A stretch of 64,000 nucleotides of DNA from Ramlibacter alkalitolerans (GTDB taxonomy: Bacteria; Pseudomonadota; Gammaproteobacteria; Burkholderiales; Burkholderiaceae_C), in the NCBI RefSeq assembly GCF_016722765.1, contig NZ_JAEQND010000010.1, positions 51,001 to 115,000 on the forward strand, given 5' to 3'. The position numbers and the translations under genes were made by a program. Below the pieces are notes generated by a model. That model saw only the letters and a program-made list of their open reading frames with translations. It was not told the DNA's origin and made no database searches. Numbering within the stretch: the first letter of the stretch is position 1; every line of letters starts with the position of its first letter. Shown here one piece after another: positions 19,205 to 27,709 of this stretch.

Positions 19205-20584
19205 ATGGCAAAGGAGAAGACGGTCTATTCCTGCACCGAGTGCGGCGGGGCATCCCCCAAGTGGCAGGGCAAGTGCCCCCATTGCGGCTCATGGAATACC
19301 CTGATCGAGGGCGTGGCCGAAGCCGCCGCCGGCGCCAACCGCAACCGCTTCGCCTCGCTGGCGCCGCCGTCGGAAGTCGCCGTGCTGGCGGACATCGAGG
19401 CGGCCGAAGTGCCCCGCACGCCGACGGGCATCGGCGAGCTCGATCGGGTGCTGGGGGGCGGCATCGTGGAAGGCGGCGTGGTGCTGATCGGCGGCGATCC
19501 GGGCATCGGCAAGTCCACCCTGCTGCTGCAGGCGCTCGACGGCCTGCAGCGCACCGGCGTGCCGACGCTGTACGTGACCGGCGAGGAAAGCGGCGCGCAG
19601 GTGGCGCTGCGCTCGCGCCGGCTCGGGCTCGAGCGCTCGCAGGTGAAGGTGCTGGCGGAAATCCAGCTCGAAAAGATCCAGGCCACCATCGCGGCCCAGC
19701 AGCCCGCCGTCGCGGTGATCGACTCCATCCAGACCGTGTACTCCGACCAGCTCACTTCCGCGCCCGGTTCGGTGGCGCAGGTGCGCGAATGCGCGGCGCA
19801 CCTCACCCGCGCCGCGAAGTCGGGCGGCACGACGATCGTGCTGGTGGGCCACGTGACCAAGGAAGGCGCGCTGGCCGGCCCGCGCGTGCTGGAACACATG
19901 GTGGACACCGTCCTCTACTTCGAGGGCGACACGCATTCCAGCTTCCGGCTGGTGCGGGCGATCAAGAACCGCTTCGGCGCCGTCAACGAGATCGGCGTGT
20001 TCGCGATGACGGAAAAGGGGCTCAAGGGCGTGGCCAATCCGAGCGCGATCTTCCTGTCGCAGCACAGCGAGCCGGTGCCGGGCAGCTGCGTGCTCGTGAC
20101 GCTGGAAGGCACCCGGCCGATGCTGGTGGAGATCCAGGCGCTGGTGGACAGCGGCGGGCCGAGCCCGCGCCGCCTGTCCGTCGGCCTCGAGCGCGACCGC
20201 CTGGCCATGCTGCTGGCGGTGCTGCACCGGCATGCCGGCGTCGCCTGCATGGACCAGGACGTGTTCGTCAACGCGGTGGGCGGCGTGCGCATCAGCGAGC
20301 CGGCGGCCGACCTGGCCGTGATGCTGTCCATCACGTCCTCCTTGCGCGGCCGCGCGCTGCCCAAGGGCTTCATCGCCTTCGGCGAGGTGGGCCTGGCGGG
20401 CGAAGTGCGCCCGGCGCCGCGCGGGCAGGAGCGCCTGCGCGAGGCGGCCAAGCTCGGCTTCTCGGTGGCGATCGTGCCGAAGGCGAATGCGCCCAAGGGC
20501 AAGGTACGCGAGCTGGAAGGCCTGACGATCCATCCGGTGGAGCGGATCGAGGAAGCGCTGGAAGCAGTGCGCGGGCTGGCGTGA
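19205..20584 (+). CDS. radA: DNA repair protein RadA
   Basis: 459 residues, full length. N-terminal zinc finger with Cys10, Cys13, Cys24, Cys27; RecA-like ATPase with Walker A GGDPGIGKST (Lys103); the RadA-specific KNRFG motif; C-terminal Lon-protease-like domain. RadA drives branch migration of recombination intermediates. The longer open frame reading in from 18938 overlaps the cupin gene and lacks family sequence, so ATG 19205 (MAKEKTVYSC) is the start. Confidence 0.97.
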   Translation: MAKEKTVYSCTECGGASPKWQGKCPHCGSWNTLIEGVAEAAAGANRNRFASLAPPSEVAVLADIEAAEVPRTPTGIGELDRVLGGGIVEGGVVLIGGDPGIGKSTLLLQALDGLQRTGVPTLYVTGEESGAQVALRSRRLGLERSQVKVLAEIQLEKIQATIAAQQPAVAVIDSIQTVYSDQLTSAPGSVAQVRECAAHLTRAAKSGGTTIVLVGHVTKEGALAGPRVLEHMVDTVLYFEGDTHSSFRLVRAIKNRFGAVNEIGVFAMTEKGLKGVANPSAIFLSQHSEPVPGSCVLVTLEGTRPMLVEIQALVDSGGPSPRRLSVGLERDRLAMLLAVLHRHAGVACMDQDVFVNAVGGVRISEPAADLAVMLSITSSLRGRALPKGFIAFGEVGLAGEVRPAPRGQERLREAAKLGFSVAIVPKANAPKGKVRELEGLTIHPVERIEEALEAVRGLA

Positions 20585-20645
20585 AGATCGCGCTGCCGGC
20601 CGGGGGCCGTGCCAGGCTGCCGGCGCGCCGACGCACAATGCGCGC

Positions 20646-21068
20646 ATGAATTTCCAGAGGATCGTCCTGCCCATCCTGGGCGTCGTGGTGGTGGCCGTCG
20701 CGTGGCGCGCCTATGGCTGGCCCGGCGTGGCCCTGGCCGGCGGTGGCATCGTGATGTGGATGCTGCTGCACTTCACCCGCATGATGAAGGTGCTGCAGCG
20801 CGCCTCGGCGCGGCCCGTGGGCTTCTGCGACAGCGCCGTGATGCTCAACGCGAAGCTGCGGCCCGGCGTGAACCTGCTGCACGTGATGGCCATGACGCGC
20901 GCGCTGGGCGAGCAGGTCAGCCCCAAGGAGCAGCAGCCGGAGCTCTATCGCTGGACCGACGGCTCGGGCTCGCACGTCACCTGCGAGTTCCTGCACGGCA
21001 AGCTGGTGAAATGGGTGCTGTTCCGGCCGCAGGCGGCTGCCGACGAGGGGCAAACGCCCGCCGCTTAA
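20646..21068 (+). CDS. Conserved small membrane protein, function unknown
   Basis: 140 residues. Two hydrophobic helices at the N-terminus (IVLPILGVVVVAVAWRAYGW; VALAGGGIVMWMLLHF) followed by a soluble tail with SAVMLNAKLRPGVNLLHVMAMT and RWTDGSGSHVTCEFLHGKLVKW. Looks like a protein conserved in Comamonadaceae next to ilvE; I cannot assign a function. 50 bp before ilvE on the same strand. Confidence 0.75.
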   Translation: MNFQRIVLPILGVVVVAVAWRAYGWPGVALAGGGIVMWMLLHFTRMMKVLQRASARPVGFCDSAVMLNAKLRPGVNLLHVMAMTRALGEQVSPKEQQPELYRWTDGSGSHVTCEFLHGKLVKWVLFRPQAAADEGQTPAA

Positions 21069-21118
21069 AATGGGGGGTTTCGCAATCGAGCGAATTCAAT
21101 TTCCCTGAAGGAAACACC

Positions 21119-22057
21119 ATGAGCCCGGTAGTACCCTCGATGGCCGACCGCGACGGCAAGATCTGGATGGACGGCGAGCTGGTCGACTGGCGCGACGCGA
21201 AGATCCACGTGCTGACCCACACGCTGCACTACGGCTGCGGCGCGTTCGAAGGCGTCCGCGCGTACAACACGGTCGACGGCACGGCGATCTTCCGCCTGCA
21301 GGAACACACGGACCGCCTGTTCAACAGCGCCAAGATCCTGCGCATGCAGCTGCCTTTCAGCAAGGAGCAGCTGAACGAAGCGCAGAAGGCCGTCGTCAAG
21401 GCCAACAAGCTCGAATCCTGCTACCTGCGCCCGCTGGTGTGGATCGGCTCGCAGAAGCTGGGCGTGAGCCCCAAGGGCAACCAGATCCACTGCATGGTCG
21501 CCGCCTGGGCCTGGGGCGCCTACCTGGGCGAGGAAGGCATGCAGCGCGGCATCCGCGTCAAGACCTCGAGCTACACGCGCCACCACGTCAACATCACGAT
21601 GACGCAGGCCAAGGCCGTGAGCAACTACAGCAACTCCATCCTCGCCAACATGGAGGCGCTGGACGACGGCTACGACGAAGCGCTGCTGCTCGATAGCTCC
21701 GGCTTCGTCTCCGAAGGCGCGGGCGAGAACGTGTTCGTGGTGAAGGACGGCGTGATCTACACGCCGGACCTCTCGGCCGGCGCGCTGAACGGCATCACCC
21801 GCAACACCGTCTTCCACATCGCCAAGGACCTGGGCATCGAAGTCGTGCAGAAGCGCATCACCCGCGACGAGATCTACATCGCCGACGAGTGCTTCTTCAC
21901 CGGCACCGCCGCCGAAGTCACCCCGATCCGCGAACTCGATCGGGTGGAGATCGGCATCGGCCGCCGCGGCCCGGTCACGGAGAAGCTGCAAAACGCCTTC
22001 TTCGACATCGTCAACGGCCGCAATCCCAAGTACGCCCACTGGCTCACCCGCGTCTGA
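21119..22057 (+). CDS. ilvE: Branched-chain amino acid aminotransferase
   Basis: 312 residues. Class IV PLP aminotransferase: THTLHYGCGAFEGVRAY, RPLVWIGSQKLGV, the PLP lysine in TQAKAVSNYSNSI, EGAGENVFVVKDG and ECFFTGTAAEVTPI. Transfers amino groups in Val, Leu and Ile synthesis. Good ribosome-binding site GAAGGAAA upstream of ATG 21119. Followed after 5 bp by the zinc-finger gene, an order usual in Burkholderiales. Confidence 0.97.
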   Translation: MSPVVPSMADRDGKIWMDGELVDWRDAKIHVLTHTLHYGCGAFEGVRAYNTVDGTAIFRLQEHTDRLFNSAKILRMQLPFSKEQLNEAQKAVVKANKLESCYLRPLVWIGSQKLGVSPKGNQIHCMVAAWAWGAYLGEEGMQRGIRVKTSSYTRHHVNITMTQAKAVSNYSNSILANMEALDDGYDEALLLDSSGFVSEGAGENVFVVKDGVIYTPDLSAGALNGITRNTVFHIAKDLGIEVVQKRITRDEIYIADECFFTGTAAEVTPIRELDRVEIGIGRRGPVTEKLQNAFFDIVNGRNPKYAHWLTRV

Positions 22058-22062
22058 CCCGC

Positions 22063-22284
22063 ATGGCGACCCCCAACAAACCCGAAAAGATCGTCGAACT
22101 GCTGGCGAAGGACCTGAACGGCAACGGCGGCATCTTCTGCCCCAGCCCGAAGGCCGACATGAAGCTGTGGAACAGCCACCCGCGCGTGTACCTCGACATC
22201 GCGCAGAGCGGGGCGGCCAAGTGCCCTTATTGCGGCACGGTCTACAAGCTCAGGGAAGGCGAGCACTTCGGCGGCCACCACTAA
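22063..22284 (+). CDS. Zinc-finger (CHCC-type) protein
   Basis: 73 residues. FCPSPKADMKLWNSHPRVYLDI then AKCPYCGTVYKL: the Cys-His-Cys-Cys pattern of the zf-CHCC family related to the NDUFS6 subunit of complex I. Small cytosolic protein, role unknown. Ends TAA immediately followed by the TTG proposed as the waaF start. Confidence 0.9.
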   Translation: MATPNKPEKIVELLAKDLNGNGGIFCPSPKADMKLWNSHPRVYLDIAQSGAAKCPYCGTVYKLREGEHFGGHH

Positions 22285-22306
22285 TTGGGGTCAGATTCCA
22301 ATTTCC
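22283..22306. repeat. Short REP-like sequence (AATTGGGGTCAGATTCC type)
   Basis: AATTGGGGTCAGATTCCAAT followed by TTCC; the GGGGTCAGA-N-AATTT pattern is well known from repeats accompanying REP-associated transposases in proteobacteria. The two AATT-type ends form a small inverted repeat. It spans the stop codon of the zinc-finger gene and the start of waaF. No transposase is nearby. Confidence 0.55.
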
Positions 22307-23316
22307 GGTCCACCGCCGCCGGCCAGCGGGCGGCGGGAGCGATCCGGTCCCTCGTCATCGCACCGCAGTGGATCGGTGACGCGGTGATGACCGAGCCGCT
22401 GCTGCGTCGCCTGCATGCGCGCGGCGAGCGGATCACCGTGGGCGCCCTGCCGTGGGTGGCGCCCGCCTACCGCGCCATGCCGCAGGTCGATGCGGTGATC
22501 GAATTCCCGTTCCGCCACGGCGGGCTGCAATGGCGCGAACGGCGCGCGCTCGCGCGGCAGATCGAAGGCGGCTTCGACACCGCCTACGTGCTGCCGAATT
22601 CGCTCAAGAGCGCGCTGCTGCCCTTCCTGGCCAGCATTCCGCGCCGCGTCGGCTACCTGGGCGAGGCGCGCGTGGGCCTGCTCACGCACCGCCTGAAGAA
22701 CCCGAAGGACAAGCCGCCGATGGTGGCCTTCTATTCGGCGCTGAGCGGCGAGCCAGGGCTGGAGCACGATCGTCCCCAGCTCGCCTTGCCGGCGGAGCAG
22801 GTCGACGAGGTCCTGCGCGCGCAGGGACTCGAGCGCGGCGGCTACGTGGTGATGGCGCCCGGTGCCGAATACGGGCCGGCCAAGCGCTGGCCGCACTTCG
22901 GCGCGCTGGCGCAGCGCATCGCGCAGCCGGTGGTGCTGCTCGGCTCGGGCAAGGAGGCAGACCTGTGCGAAGCGATCGCGCTGCAGGCGCCCGGGCGCAC
23001 CCGCAACCTGGCCGGCAAGACGTCGCTGCTCGAAGCCTTCGCGCTCATTGCCGGCGCCGGCAACGTGGTCAGCAACGATTCCGGCCTGATGCACGTGGCG
23101 GCGGCCTTCGGCGTGCCGCAGGTCGCCCTGTTCGGCTCGTCGAGCCCGCTGCACACGCCGCCGCTGAACGATCGCGCCCAGGTGGTCTGGCTCAAGCAGG
23201 ATCCGGATTACCTTCCGCCCCTGGACTGCGCACCCTGCTTCCAGCGCGAATGCCCGCTGGGCCATTTCCGCTGCCTGAACGATGTGAGCGCGCAGCGGGT
23301 GCACGCGCTGCTCTGA
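22285..23316 (+). CDS. waaF: ADP-heptose--LPS heptosyltransferase (WaaF type)
   Basis: 343 residues from TTG 22285. GT9 family: LVIAPQWIGDAVMTEPLL at the N-terminus, MAPGAEYGPAKRWP, LAGKTSLLEAFALIAGA and VVSNDSGLMHVAAAFG. Adds the second heptose to the inner core of lipopolysaccharide at the cytosolic face of the inner membrane. Start is odd: the only in-frame initiator between the preceding in-frame stop and the conserved LVIAPQ is TTG, within a REP-like sequence and without a clear ribosome-binding site. The enzyme body itself is intact. Confidence 0.93.
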   Translation: MGSDSNFRSTAAGQRAAGAIRSLVIAPQWIGDAVMTEPLLRRLHARGERITVGALPWVAPAYRAMPQVDAVIEFPFRHGGLQWRERRALARQIEGGFDTAYVLPNSLKSALLPFLASIPRRVGYLGEARVGLLTHRLKNPKDKPPMVAFYSALSGEPGLEHDRPQLALPAEQVDEVLRAQGLERGGYVVMAPGAEYGPAKRWPHFGALAQRIAQPVVLLGSGKEADLCEAIALQAPGRTRNLAGKTSLLEAFALIAGAGNVVSNDSGLMHVAAAFGVPQVALFGSSSPLHTPPLNDRAQVVWLKQDPDYLPPLDCAPCFQRECPLGHFRCLNDVSAQRVHALL

Positions 23317-23338
23317 CTGCGGCATGATGCGCGCCACC

Positions 23339-23776
23339 ATGGACCGCGTCACGATCTACCACAACCCCGCCTGCGGAACCTCGCGCAACACGCTCGCCCT
23401 GCTGCGGCATGCCGGCCTCGAGCCCGAGGTGATCGAGTACCTGAAGACTCCGCCGACCAAGGACAAGCTGCGAGAGCTGCTGGCCGCCATGCAGATGCCG
23501 GTGCGCGAGCTGCTGCGCGAGAAGGGCACGCCGTACGCGGAGCTGGGGCTGGCGGATCCGAAATGGTCGGACGAGCAGCTGCTCGACTTCATCGTGCAGC
23601 ATCCGATCCTCATGAACCGGCCGATCGTGGTCACGCCGCTGGGCACGAAGCTGTGCCGGCCGAGCGAGGAAGTGCTGGAGATCCTGCCGGTGGCCGAGCC
23701 GATCGCACCGTTCACCAAGTCGGATGGGGAAGAGGTCGTCGACGACGGGCGACGACGGAGCCGGGGCGATTCGTAG
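23339..23776 (+). CDS. arsC: Arsenate reductase (glutaredoxin-dependent, ArsC)
   Basis: 145 residues from ATG 23339, which places the catalytic cysteine at residue 12 (MDRVTIYHNPACGTSRNTL) exactly as in E. coli ArsC; ATG 23324 would add five residues. HPILMNRPIVVTPLGTKLCRPSE supplies the conserved arginines. Reduces arsenate to arsenite with glutathione/glutaredoxin. No arsB, arsR or acr3 is adjacent. The C-terminal ten residues differ from the family and the TAG stop lies in an 85-bp repeat. Confidence 0.92.
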   Translation: MDRVTIYHNPACGTSRNTLALLRHAGLEPEVIEYLKTPPTKDKLRELLAAMQMPVRELLREKGTPYAELGLADPKWSDEQLLDFIVQHPILMNRPIVVTPLGTKLCRPSEEVLEILPVAEPIAPFTKSDGEEVVDDGRRRSRGDS

Positions 23777-23857
23777 GCTGGCGGTGGAGCGCCAGCGCAA
23801 CCCCGGCGCTCCACGCAGACGCTGGGGTTCGCGCTGCGCGGCTCACCGCCAGCCTAC
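23773..23857. repeat. 85-bp palindromic repeat GTAGGCTGG type, copy 1
   Basis: Begins GTAGGCTGGCGGTGGAGC and ends GCTCACCGCCAGCCTAC, mirror images of one another, so the element forms a long hairpin. The TAG at 23774-23776 is the arsC stop codon. A second copy of identical length is at 27608-27692. Confidence 0.88.
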
Positions 23858-23891
23858 CCAGGGAACCAGCCAGCGCCCGATCACCCGCGCC

Positions 23892-23920
23892 AAAAAAAAC
23901 AGCCATCTTGCGATGGCTGT
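23892..23920 (-). terminator. Intrinsic terminator
   Basis: On the minus strand the stem ACAGCCATC / GATGGCTGT (9 bp, 4-nt loop) is followed by eight T residues (A-run 23892-23899 on the plus strand). It would end transcripts from the two-component operon whose last gene stops at 24122, or a separate small RNA. Confidence 0.88.
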
Positions 23921-24121
23921 ATGAAGTCCTTGGAAGGACGTCGTTGGGAGACTTGAAACCTGGACCGGTTGTCCGCCGAAGCGCGACAGATGGGTTGACT
24001 TTAATCCCCGCACCGCTTGCGAACATCCCCTTTTAGGAGGAGGCAGCGGAAGCGAAGCACGAATTCATCTTCGTGATTTTCTTCCGCGTTGGCGAGCCCC
24101 GCAGAACGCTTTTACGGCAGG
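23921..24121 (-). other. Structured non-coding interval upstream of the terminator
   Basis: About 200 bp with lower GC than the surroundings and no convincing gene. On the minus strand it holds a nested dyad (GCGGAAG...CTTCCGC at 24046-24087 enclosing CACGAA...TTCGTG) and ends at the strong terminator. A 104-codon open frame (24026 to 23712) crosses the terminator and the 85-bp repeat and is not credible as a gene. It may be the 3' untranslated region of the kinase gene or a small RNA. Confidence 0.45.
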
Positions 24122-25315
24122 TTACACCGGGGTGCAGGGCAGCCGCAGGACAAAGCAGGCGCCGCCGCCGGGGTTGTCCTCGCAGTGGGCGCTGCCGTGG
24201 TGGCGCTGCGCGATGGAGCGCACCAGCGCCAGGCCGAGGCCGACGCCGCCTTCGCGCTCGCTGGCGCCGCGCAGCCGGTAGAAGGGCTCGAAGATGTGCT
24301 CGCGCTCCGGCGGCGGCACGCCGGGCCCGCGGTCGCAGACGCGCACGACCGCTTGCGTGCCCTGCCGCACGACGCTCACCCGCACCGGGCCGCTGGTGTA
24401 GCGGCGGGCGTTCTCCAGCAGGTTGCGGATCGCGCGGCGCAGCAGCTTGGCCACGCCTTGCACCACCAGCGTCTGGTCGGAAGCGCTTTCCTCCAGTTCG
24501 GCGCCGGCGCGGGCACTTTCCTCGGCAGCCAGGCCGGTCAGGTCGACCGGCTCGACCGTGCCCATGTCGGACTCGCGGGCATCGAGCCGGCTGGCCAGCA
24601 GGATCTCGTCGATCAGCTGGTCGAGCTCGGCGATGTTGCGGGTGATCTCCTCGCGCGTGCGCGGCGAGGGCTCGGGGTCCATCAGCTCCAGCCCCATGCG
24701 GATGCGCGCCAGCGGCGAGCGCAATTCGTGCGAGGCATTGGCCAGCAGCGACTTGTGCGACTTGACCAGCGTCTCCACCCGCTCGGCCGCGTGGTTGAAG
24801 CGGCGCGCCAGGAAGGCGACCTCGTCGCTGCCGCGCTCGGGCACGCGCACGCTCAGGTCGCCCTCGCCCCAGCGTTCGACGCCGACGCGCAGGTCCTCCA
24901 GGCGCTGCGTGAGCCGCCGCACGATCGGGTAGCTGCCGACCGCCACCGCCAGCGCGACGATGCCGAGCAGCCAGAGGAAGCCGGTGGAGCCGCGCGGCAG
25001 CCAGGAACGGCCCCCCGGCCGGCCGTCGCCGGGCGGACGCGGACGCGGCGGCAGCTGCACCACGATGCTGTTGCCGTCGTTCATCTCGATCGGGAATTCC
25101 AGCCCGACGCCCGGCACGCGCTGCGGCCGCACGCGGCTCTGGCCGATCACCTCGCCCGCCGCGTTGCGCACGATCACCTCGCGCATCGGCAACTGCTCCT
25201 GGTTGACGCGCCAGAGCCAGCCGAAAGCGACCGTGAGCACCCCCACCGTGGCGATCACGGCGATCCAGATGCGCAGGTAGAGGGGAAAGCGCCAGCCGGC
25301 GTTCCAGGCGGTCAT
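24122..25315 (-). CDS. Two-component sensor histidine kinase (EnvZ/CpxA-like)
   Basis: 397 residues from ATG 25315; an earlier TTG at 25351 overlaps the regulator gene. Membrane segment 1 about residues 11-36, periplasmic domain with a Pro-rich stretch (QLPPRPRPPGDGRPGG), membrane segment 2 about 113-131, HAMP 132-185, H-box LLANASHELRSPLAR with His196, N-box LLENARRY, and GGVGLGLALV. An AGGAG lies 13 bp upstream of the ATG. Inner-membrane kinase for the regulator encoded immediately upstream; signal unknown. Confidence 0.92.
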   Translation of the reverse strand: MTAWNAGWRFPLYLRIWIAVIATVGVLTVAFGWLWRVNQEQLPMREVIVRNAAGEVIGQSRVRPQRVPGVGLEFPIEMNDGNSIVVQLPPRPRPPGDGRPGGRSWLPRGSTGFLWLLGIVALAVAVGSYPIVRRLTQRLEDLRVGVERWGEGDLSVRVPERGSDEVAFLARRFNHAAERVETLVKSHKSLLANASHELRSPLARIRMGLELMDPEPSPRTREEITRNIAELDQLIDEILLASRLDARESDMGTVEPVDLTGLAAEESARAGAELEESASDQTLVVQGVAKLLRRAIRNLLENARRYTSGPVRVSVVRQGTQAVVRVCDRGPGVPPPEREHIFEPFYRLRGASEREGGVGLGLALVRSIAQRHHGSAHCEDNPGGGACFVLRLPCTPV

Positions 25316-25331
25316 GCCGTGGCGGATTCTC

Positions 25332-26045
25332 CTAGTCCTGCTGCTTGGCAAACACGTAGCCCACGCCGCGCACCGTGAGGATGCGCTTGGGGTTCTTGGC
25401 GTCGACCTCGATGGCCGCGCGGATGCGGCCCATGTGCACGTCGATCGAGCGGTCGAAGGCCTCCAGCTCGCGGCCCCGCACGGCCTCCATGATCTGGTCG
25501 CGCGTGAGCACGCGGCCGGCGCGCTCGGCCAGCACGACCAGCAGGTCGAACTGGTAGGACGTGAGGTCGGCCGGCTTGCCGCCCACGGAGACCGTGCGCG
25601 CGTCGCGGTCGATCTCCAGCGAGCCGAAGCGCATGAGCTTGGCGGGCGGCGGGGTACCGTCGTGCCGGCGGCGCAGGATGGCGCGGATGCGCGCCAGCAG
25701 CTCGCGCGGCTCGAAGGGCTTGGGCAGGTAGTCGTCCGCGCCCAGCTCCAGGCCGACGATGCGGTCCATCGGATCGCCCTTGGCGGTGAGCATCAGCACC
25801 GGCACCTTGCCCGTTTCGCCGGGCAGCGAGCGCACGCGCCGGCATACTTCGAGCCCGTCGAGGTCGGGCAGCATCAGGTCCAGCACCACGAGGTCGGGTG
25901 CGGTGCCGGTGGGCGGGTCCTCCAGCAGGTTCAGCCCGGCGGTGGCATCCGGCGCATGGGTCACCCCGAAGCCCGATCGCTCCAGGTACTCGCCGACCAT
26001 GTGGGCCAGGCGGGTGTCGTCCTCGATCATCAGGAGTTGCTGCAT
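25332..26045 (-). CDS. OmpR family response regulator
   Basis: 237 residues. Receiver with acidic pair Glu8-Asp9-Asp10, phospho-acceptor Asp56 (VVLDLMLPD), LTAKGD and KPFEPREL; C-terminal winged helix with FGSLEIDRDARTV, LTSYQFDLL and VRGVGYVF. The last motif is the OmpR/PhoB DNA-binding hairpin. First gene of a two-gene operon with the kinase 16 bp downstream. Divergent from the acyl-CoA synthetase gene across 102 bp. Confidence 0.94.
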   Translation of the reverse strand: MQQLLMIEDDTRLAHMVGEYLERSGFGVTHAPDATAGLNLLEDPPTGTAPDLVVLDLMLPDLDGLEVCRRVRSLPGETGKVPVLMLTAKGDPMDRIVGLELGADDYLPKPFEPRELLARIRAILRRRHDGTPPPAKLMRFGSLEIDRDARTVSVGGKPADLTSYQFDLLVVLAERAGRVLTRDQIMEAVRGRELEAFDRSIDVHMGRIRAAIEVDAKNPKRILTVRGVGYVFAKQQD

Positions 26046-26147
26046 GTCGGAATACTACTTACTGCGGGCCACCGACGCGGGGCCCCTCGCAAGCCATGGT
26101 GGGCAGCGGGCATCGCAGGGGCTTGTAGCTCCCGTAAAGTAAGGTAA

Positions 26148-27611
26148 ATGGCGGTCTCCACGGTGCATATTCCCGCCACCTTGCCCGAGGCGCTGGCGCG
26201 GCAGGAGCCGGGTGCCCCGGCGCTGCGCTTCGGCGCGGTGTGGCTCAGCTACGGCGAAGTGCGGGCGGCCGCCGAGCGCGCTGCCGCCATTGCCTGGCAC
26301 GACTGGGGCGTACGGCCGGGCGACCGCGTGGCCTGGCTGGGTGCCAACCACCCGGCGCAGATCGCCTTGCTGTTCGGGCTGGCGCGCATCGGCGCCATGC
26401 TGCTGCCGCTGAACTTCAGGCTCGCGATGGCCGAGTGGCAGCGCGCGCTGGCGGAGTGCGGTCCGCGCCACCTGGTGCACGACGGCGACTGGGCGCAGGC
26501 GGCGCGCGACCTCGCGTCTCGAAGCGCACTGAGCGCGCATCCGGCCGAGACCCTCTCGGCCGCCGATGCGCCACCCGCACCCGTGCACGCCGGCCCCGAC
26601 GCGCCCGTTCTGCTGGTGCACACCTCCGGAACGACGGGCGGGCCGAAGGCGGCGGTCCACACCCAGGCCAACCTGCTGGCCAACATGCGCATCGCCGGCC
26701 AGGTACAGGAGATGACGCCCGCCGACACGGTGCTCACCGTGCTGCCGATGTTCCACGTCGGCGGGCTGTGCATCCAGACGCTGCCGGCGCTGCATGCGGG
26801 CGCGCGGGTGCTGCTGCACGCACGCTTCCATCCCGGCGAGACGCTGGCGGCGATCGCGCAGGCGCGTCCGACGCTCACCCTGCTGGTCCCGGCCACCATG
26901 AGGGCGCTGGTCGAGCATCCGGCGTGGAGCGGCACCGACCTGTCGTGCCTGCGCGCCGTGTGGGCCGGGTCCAGCTTGCTGCCCGCTTCGCTGGTCGAGG
27001 CCTTCCATGCGCGCGGCGTGCCGGTGTGCAATGTGTACGGCGCGACGGAGACGGGGCCTTTCTCCGTGGCCCTGCCGCCATCGCGTGCGATGGACCACGT
27101 GGGTTCCTGCGGCTGGCCGGCGCCGGAAGTGGAGGCGCGGCTGGGGCCGCCGCTGGGCGATGCGGCGGAGTTGCTGCTGCGCGCGCCCAACGTCGTGCGG
27201 CGCTACTGGCCCGACCTCCCGGCCTGCGACGCTGCGGGCTGGTTCGCGACCGGCGACCTCGCGCAGCGCGACGAAGACGGCAGTTACCGCATCGTCGGCC
27301 GCGCCCGCGACCTGATCATCAGCGGCGGCGAGAACGTGCATCCGGCCGAGGTGGAGGCCGCGCTGATGCTGCACCCGGGGGTGGCCGAATGCGCCGCGTT
27401 CGGGCTGCCGGATGCGCGCTGGGGCGAGGTGGTCGCGGTGGCGGTGGTGAGGGCGGAGGGAGCGCAGGTGTCCCAAGAAGAGCTGGTCGCGCACCTGCAA
27501 TCGCAGATCGCGCGCTTCAAGGTGCCGCGGCGCTGGTTCTTCGTCGGGCAGTTGCCGAAGACGGCGTTGGGAAAGGTCCAGCGGGCGGTGCTTGCGCGGC
27601 AGTTCACGTAG
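26148..27611 (+). CDS. AMP-dependent acyl-CoA synthetase (ANL superfamily)
   Basis: 487 residues. ATP-binding motif LVHTSGTTGGPKAAV, LPMFHVGGL, NVYGATETGPFS, GWFATGDLA, GRARDLIISGGENVHP and C-terminal PKTALGKVQR with the adenylation lysine. Activates a carboxylic acid to an acyl-CoA; the chain class cannot be fixed (fatty acid or aromatic acid). Rather short for a fatty-acyl-CoA ligase, closer to MenE/coumarate-ligase-like enzymes. The TAG stop is part of the 85-bp repeat that follows. Confidence 0.88.
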   Translation: MAVSTVHIPATLPEALARQEPGAPALRFGAVWLSYGEVRAAAERAAAIAWHDWGVRPGDRVAWLGANHPAQIALLFGLARIGAMLLPLNFRLAMAEWQRALAECGPRHLVHDGDWAQAARDLASRSALSAHPAETLSAADAPPAPVHAGPDAPVLLVHTSGTTGGPKAAVHTQANLLANMRIAGQVQEMTPADTVLTVLPMFHVGGLCIQTLPALHAGARVLLHARFHPGETLAAIAQARPTLTLLVPATMRALVEHPAWSGTDLSCLRAVWAGSSLLPASLVEAFHARGVPVCNVYGATETGPFSVALPPSRAMDHVGSCGWPAPEVEARLGPPLGDAAELLLRAPNVVRRYWPDLPACDAAGWFATGDLAQRDEDGSYRIVGRARDLIISGGENVHPAEVEAALMLHPGVAECAAFGLPDARWGEVVAVAVVRAEGAQVSQEELVAHLQSQIARFKVPRRWFFVGQLPKTALGKVQRAVLARQFT

Positions 27612-27692
27612 GCTGGTGGTGAGCGCCGAAGGCCGAACCCCAGCGTTGCGAAGCGCTGGGATTCGCGCTGTCGCGGCTCACCGCCAGCCTAC
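27608..27692. repeat. 85-bp palindromic repeat GTAGGCTGG type, copy 2
   Basis: Begins GTAGGCTGGTGGTGAGC and ends GCGGCTCACCGCCAGCCTAC. Same length, same orientation and same ends as 23773-23857. TAG at 27609-27611 is the stop codon of the acyl-CoA synthetase. It lies between convergent genes and could serve as a bidirectional terminator. Confidence 0.88.
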
Positions 27693-27709
27693 CGAAGGAC
27701 GCCAGCCCT

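Noticed and set aside
23712..24026. 104-codon minus-strand frame in the arsC/kinase gap
   Set aside because: It runs through a strong terminator and an 85-bp repeat and overlaps the arsC end; no ribosome-binding site or family match.
26046..26147. Binding sites of the OmpR-type regulator in the divergent gap
   Set aside because: GTAAAGTAAGGTAA near the ATG looks repetitive, but two short imperfect copies are not enough to call an operator.
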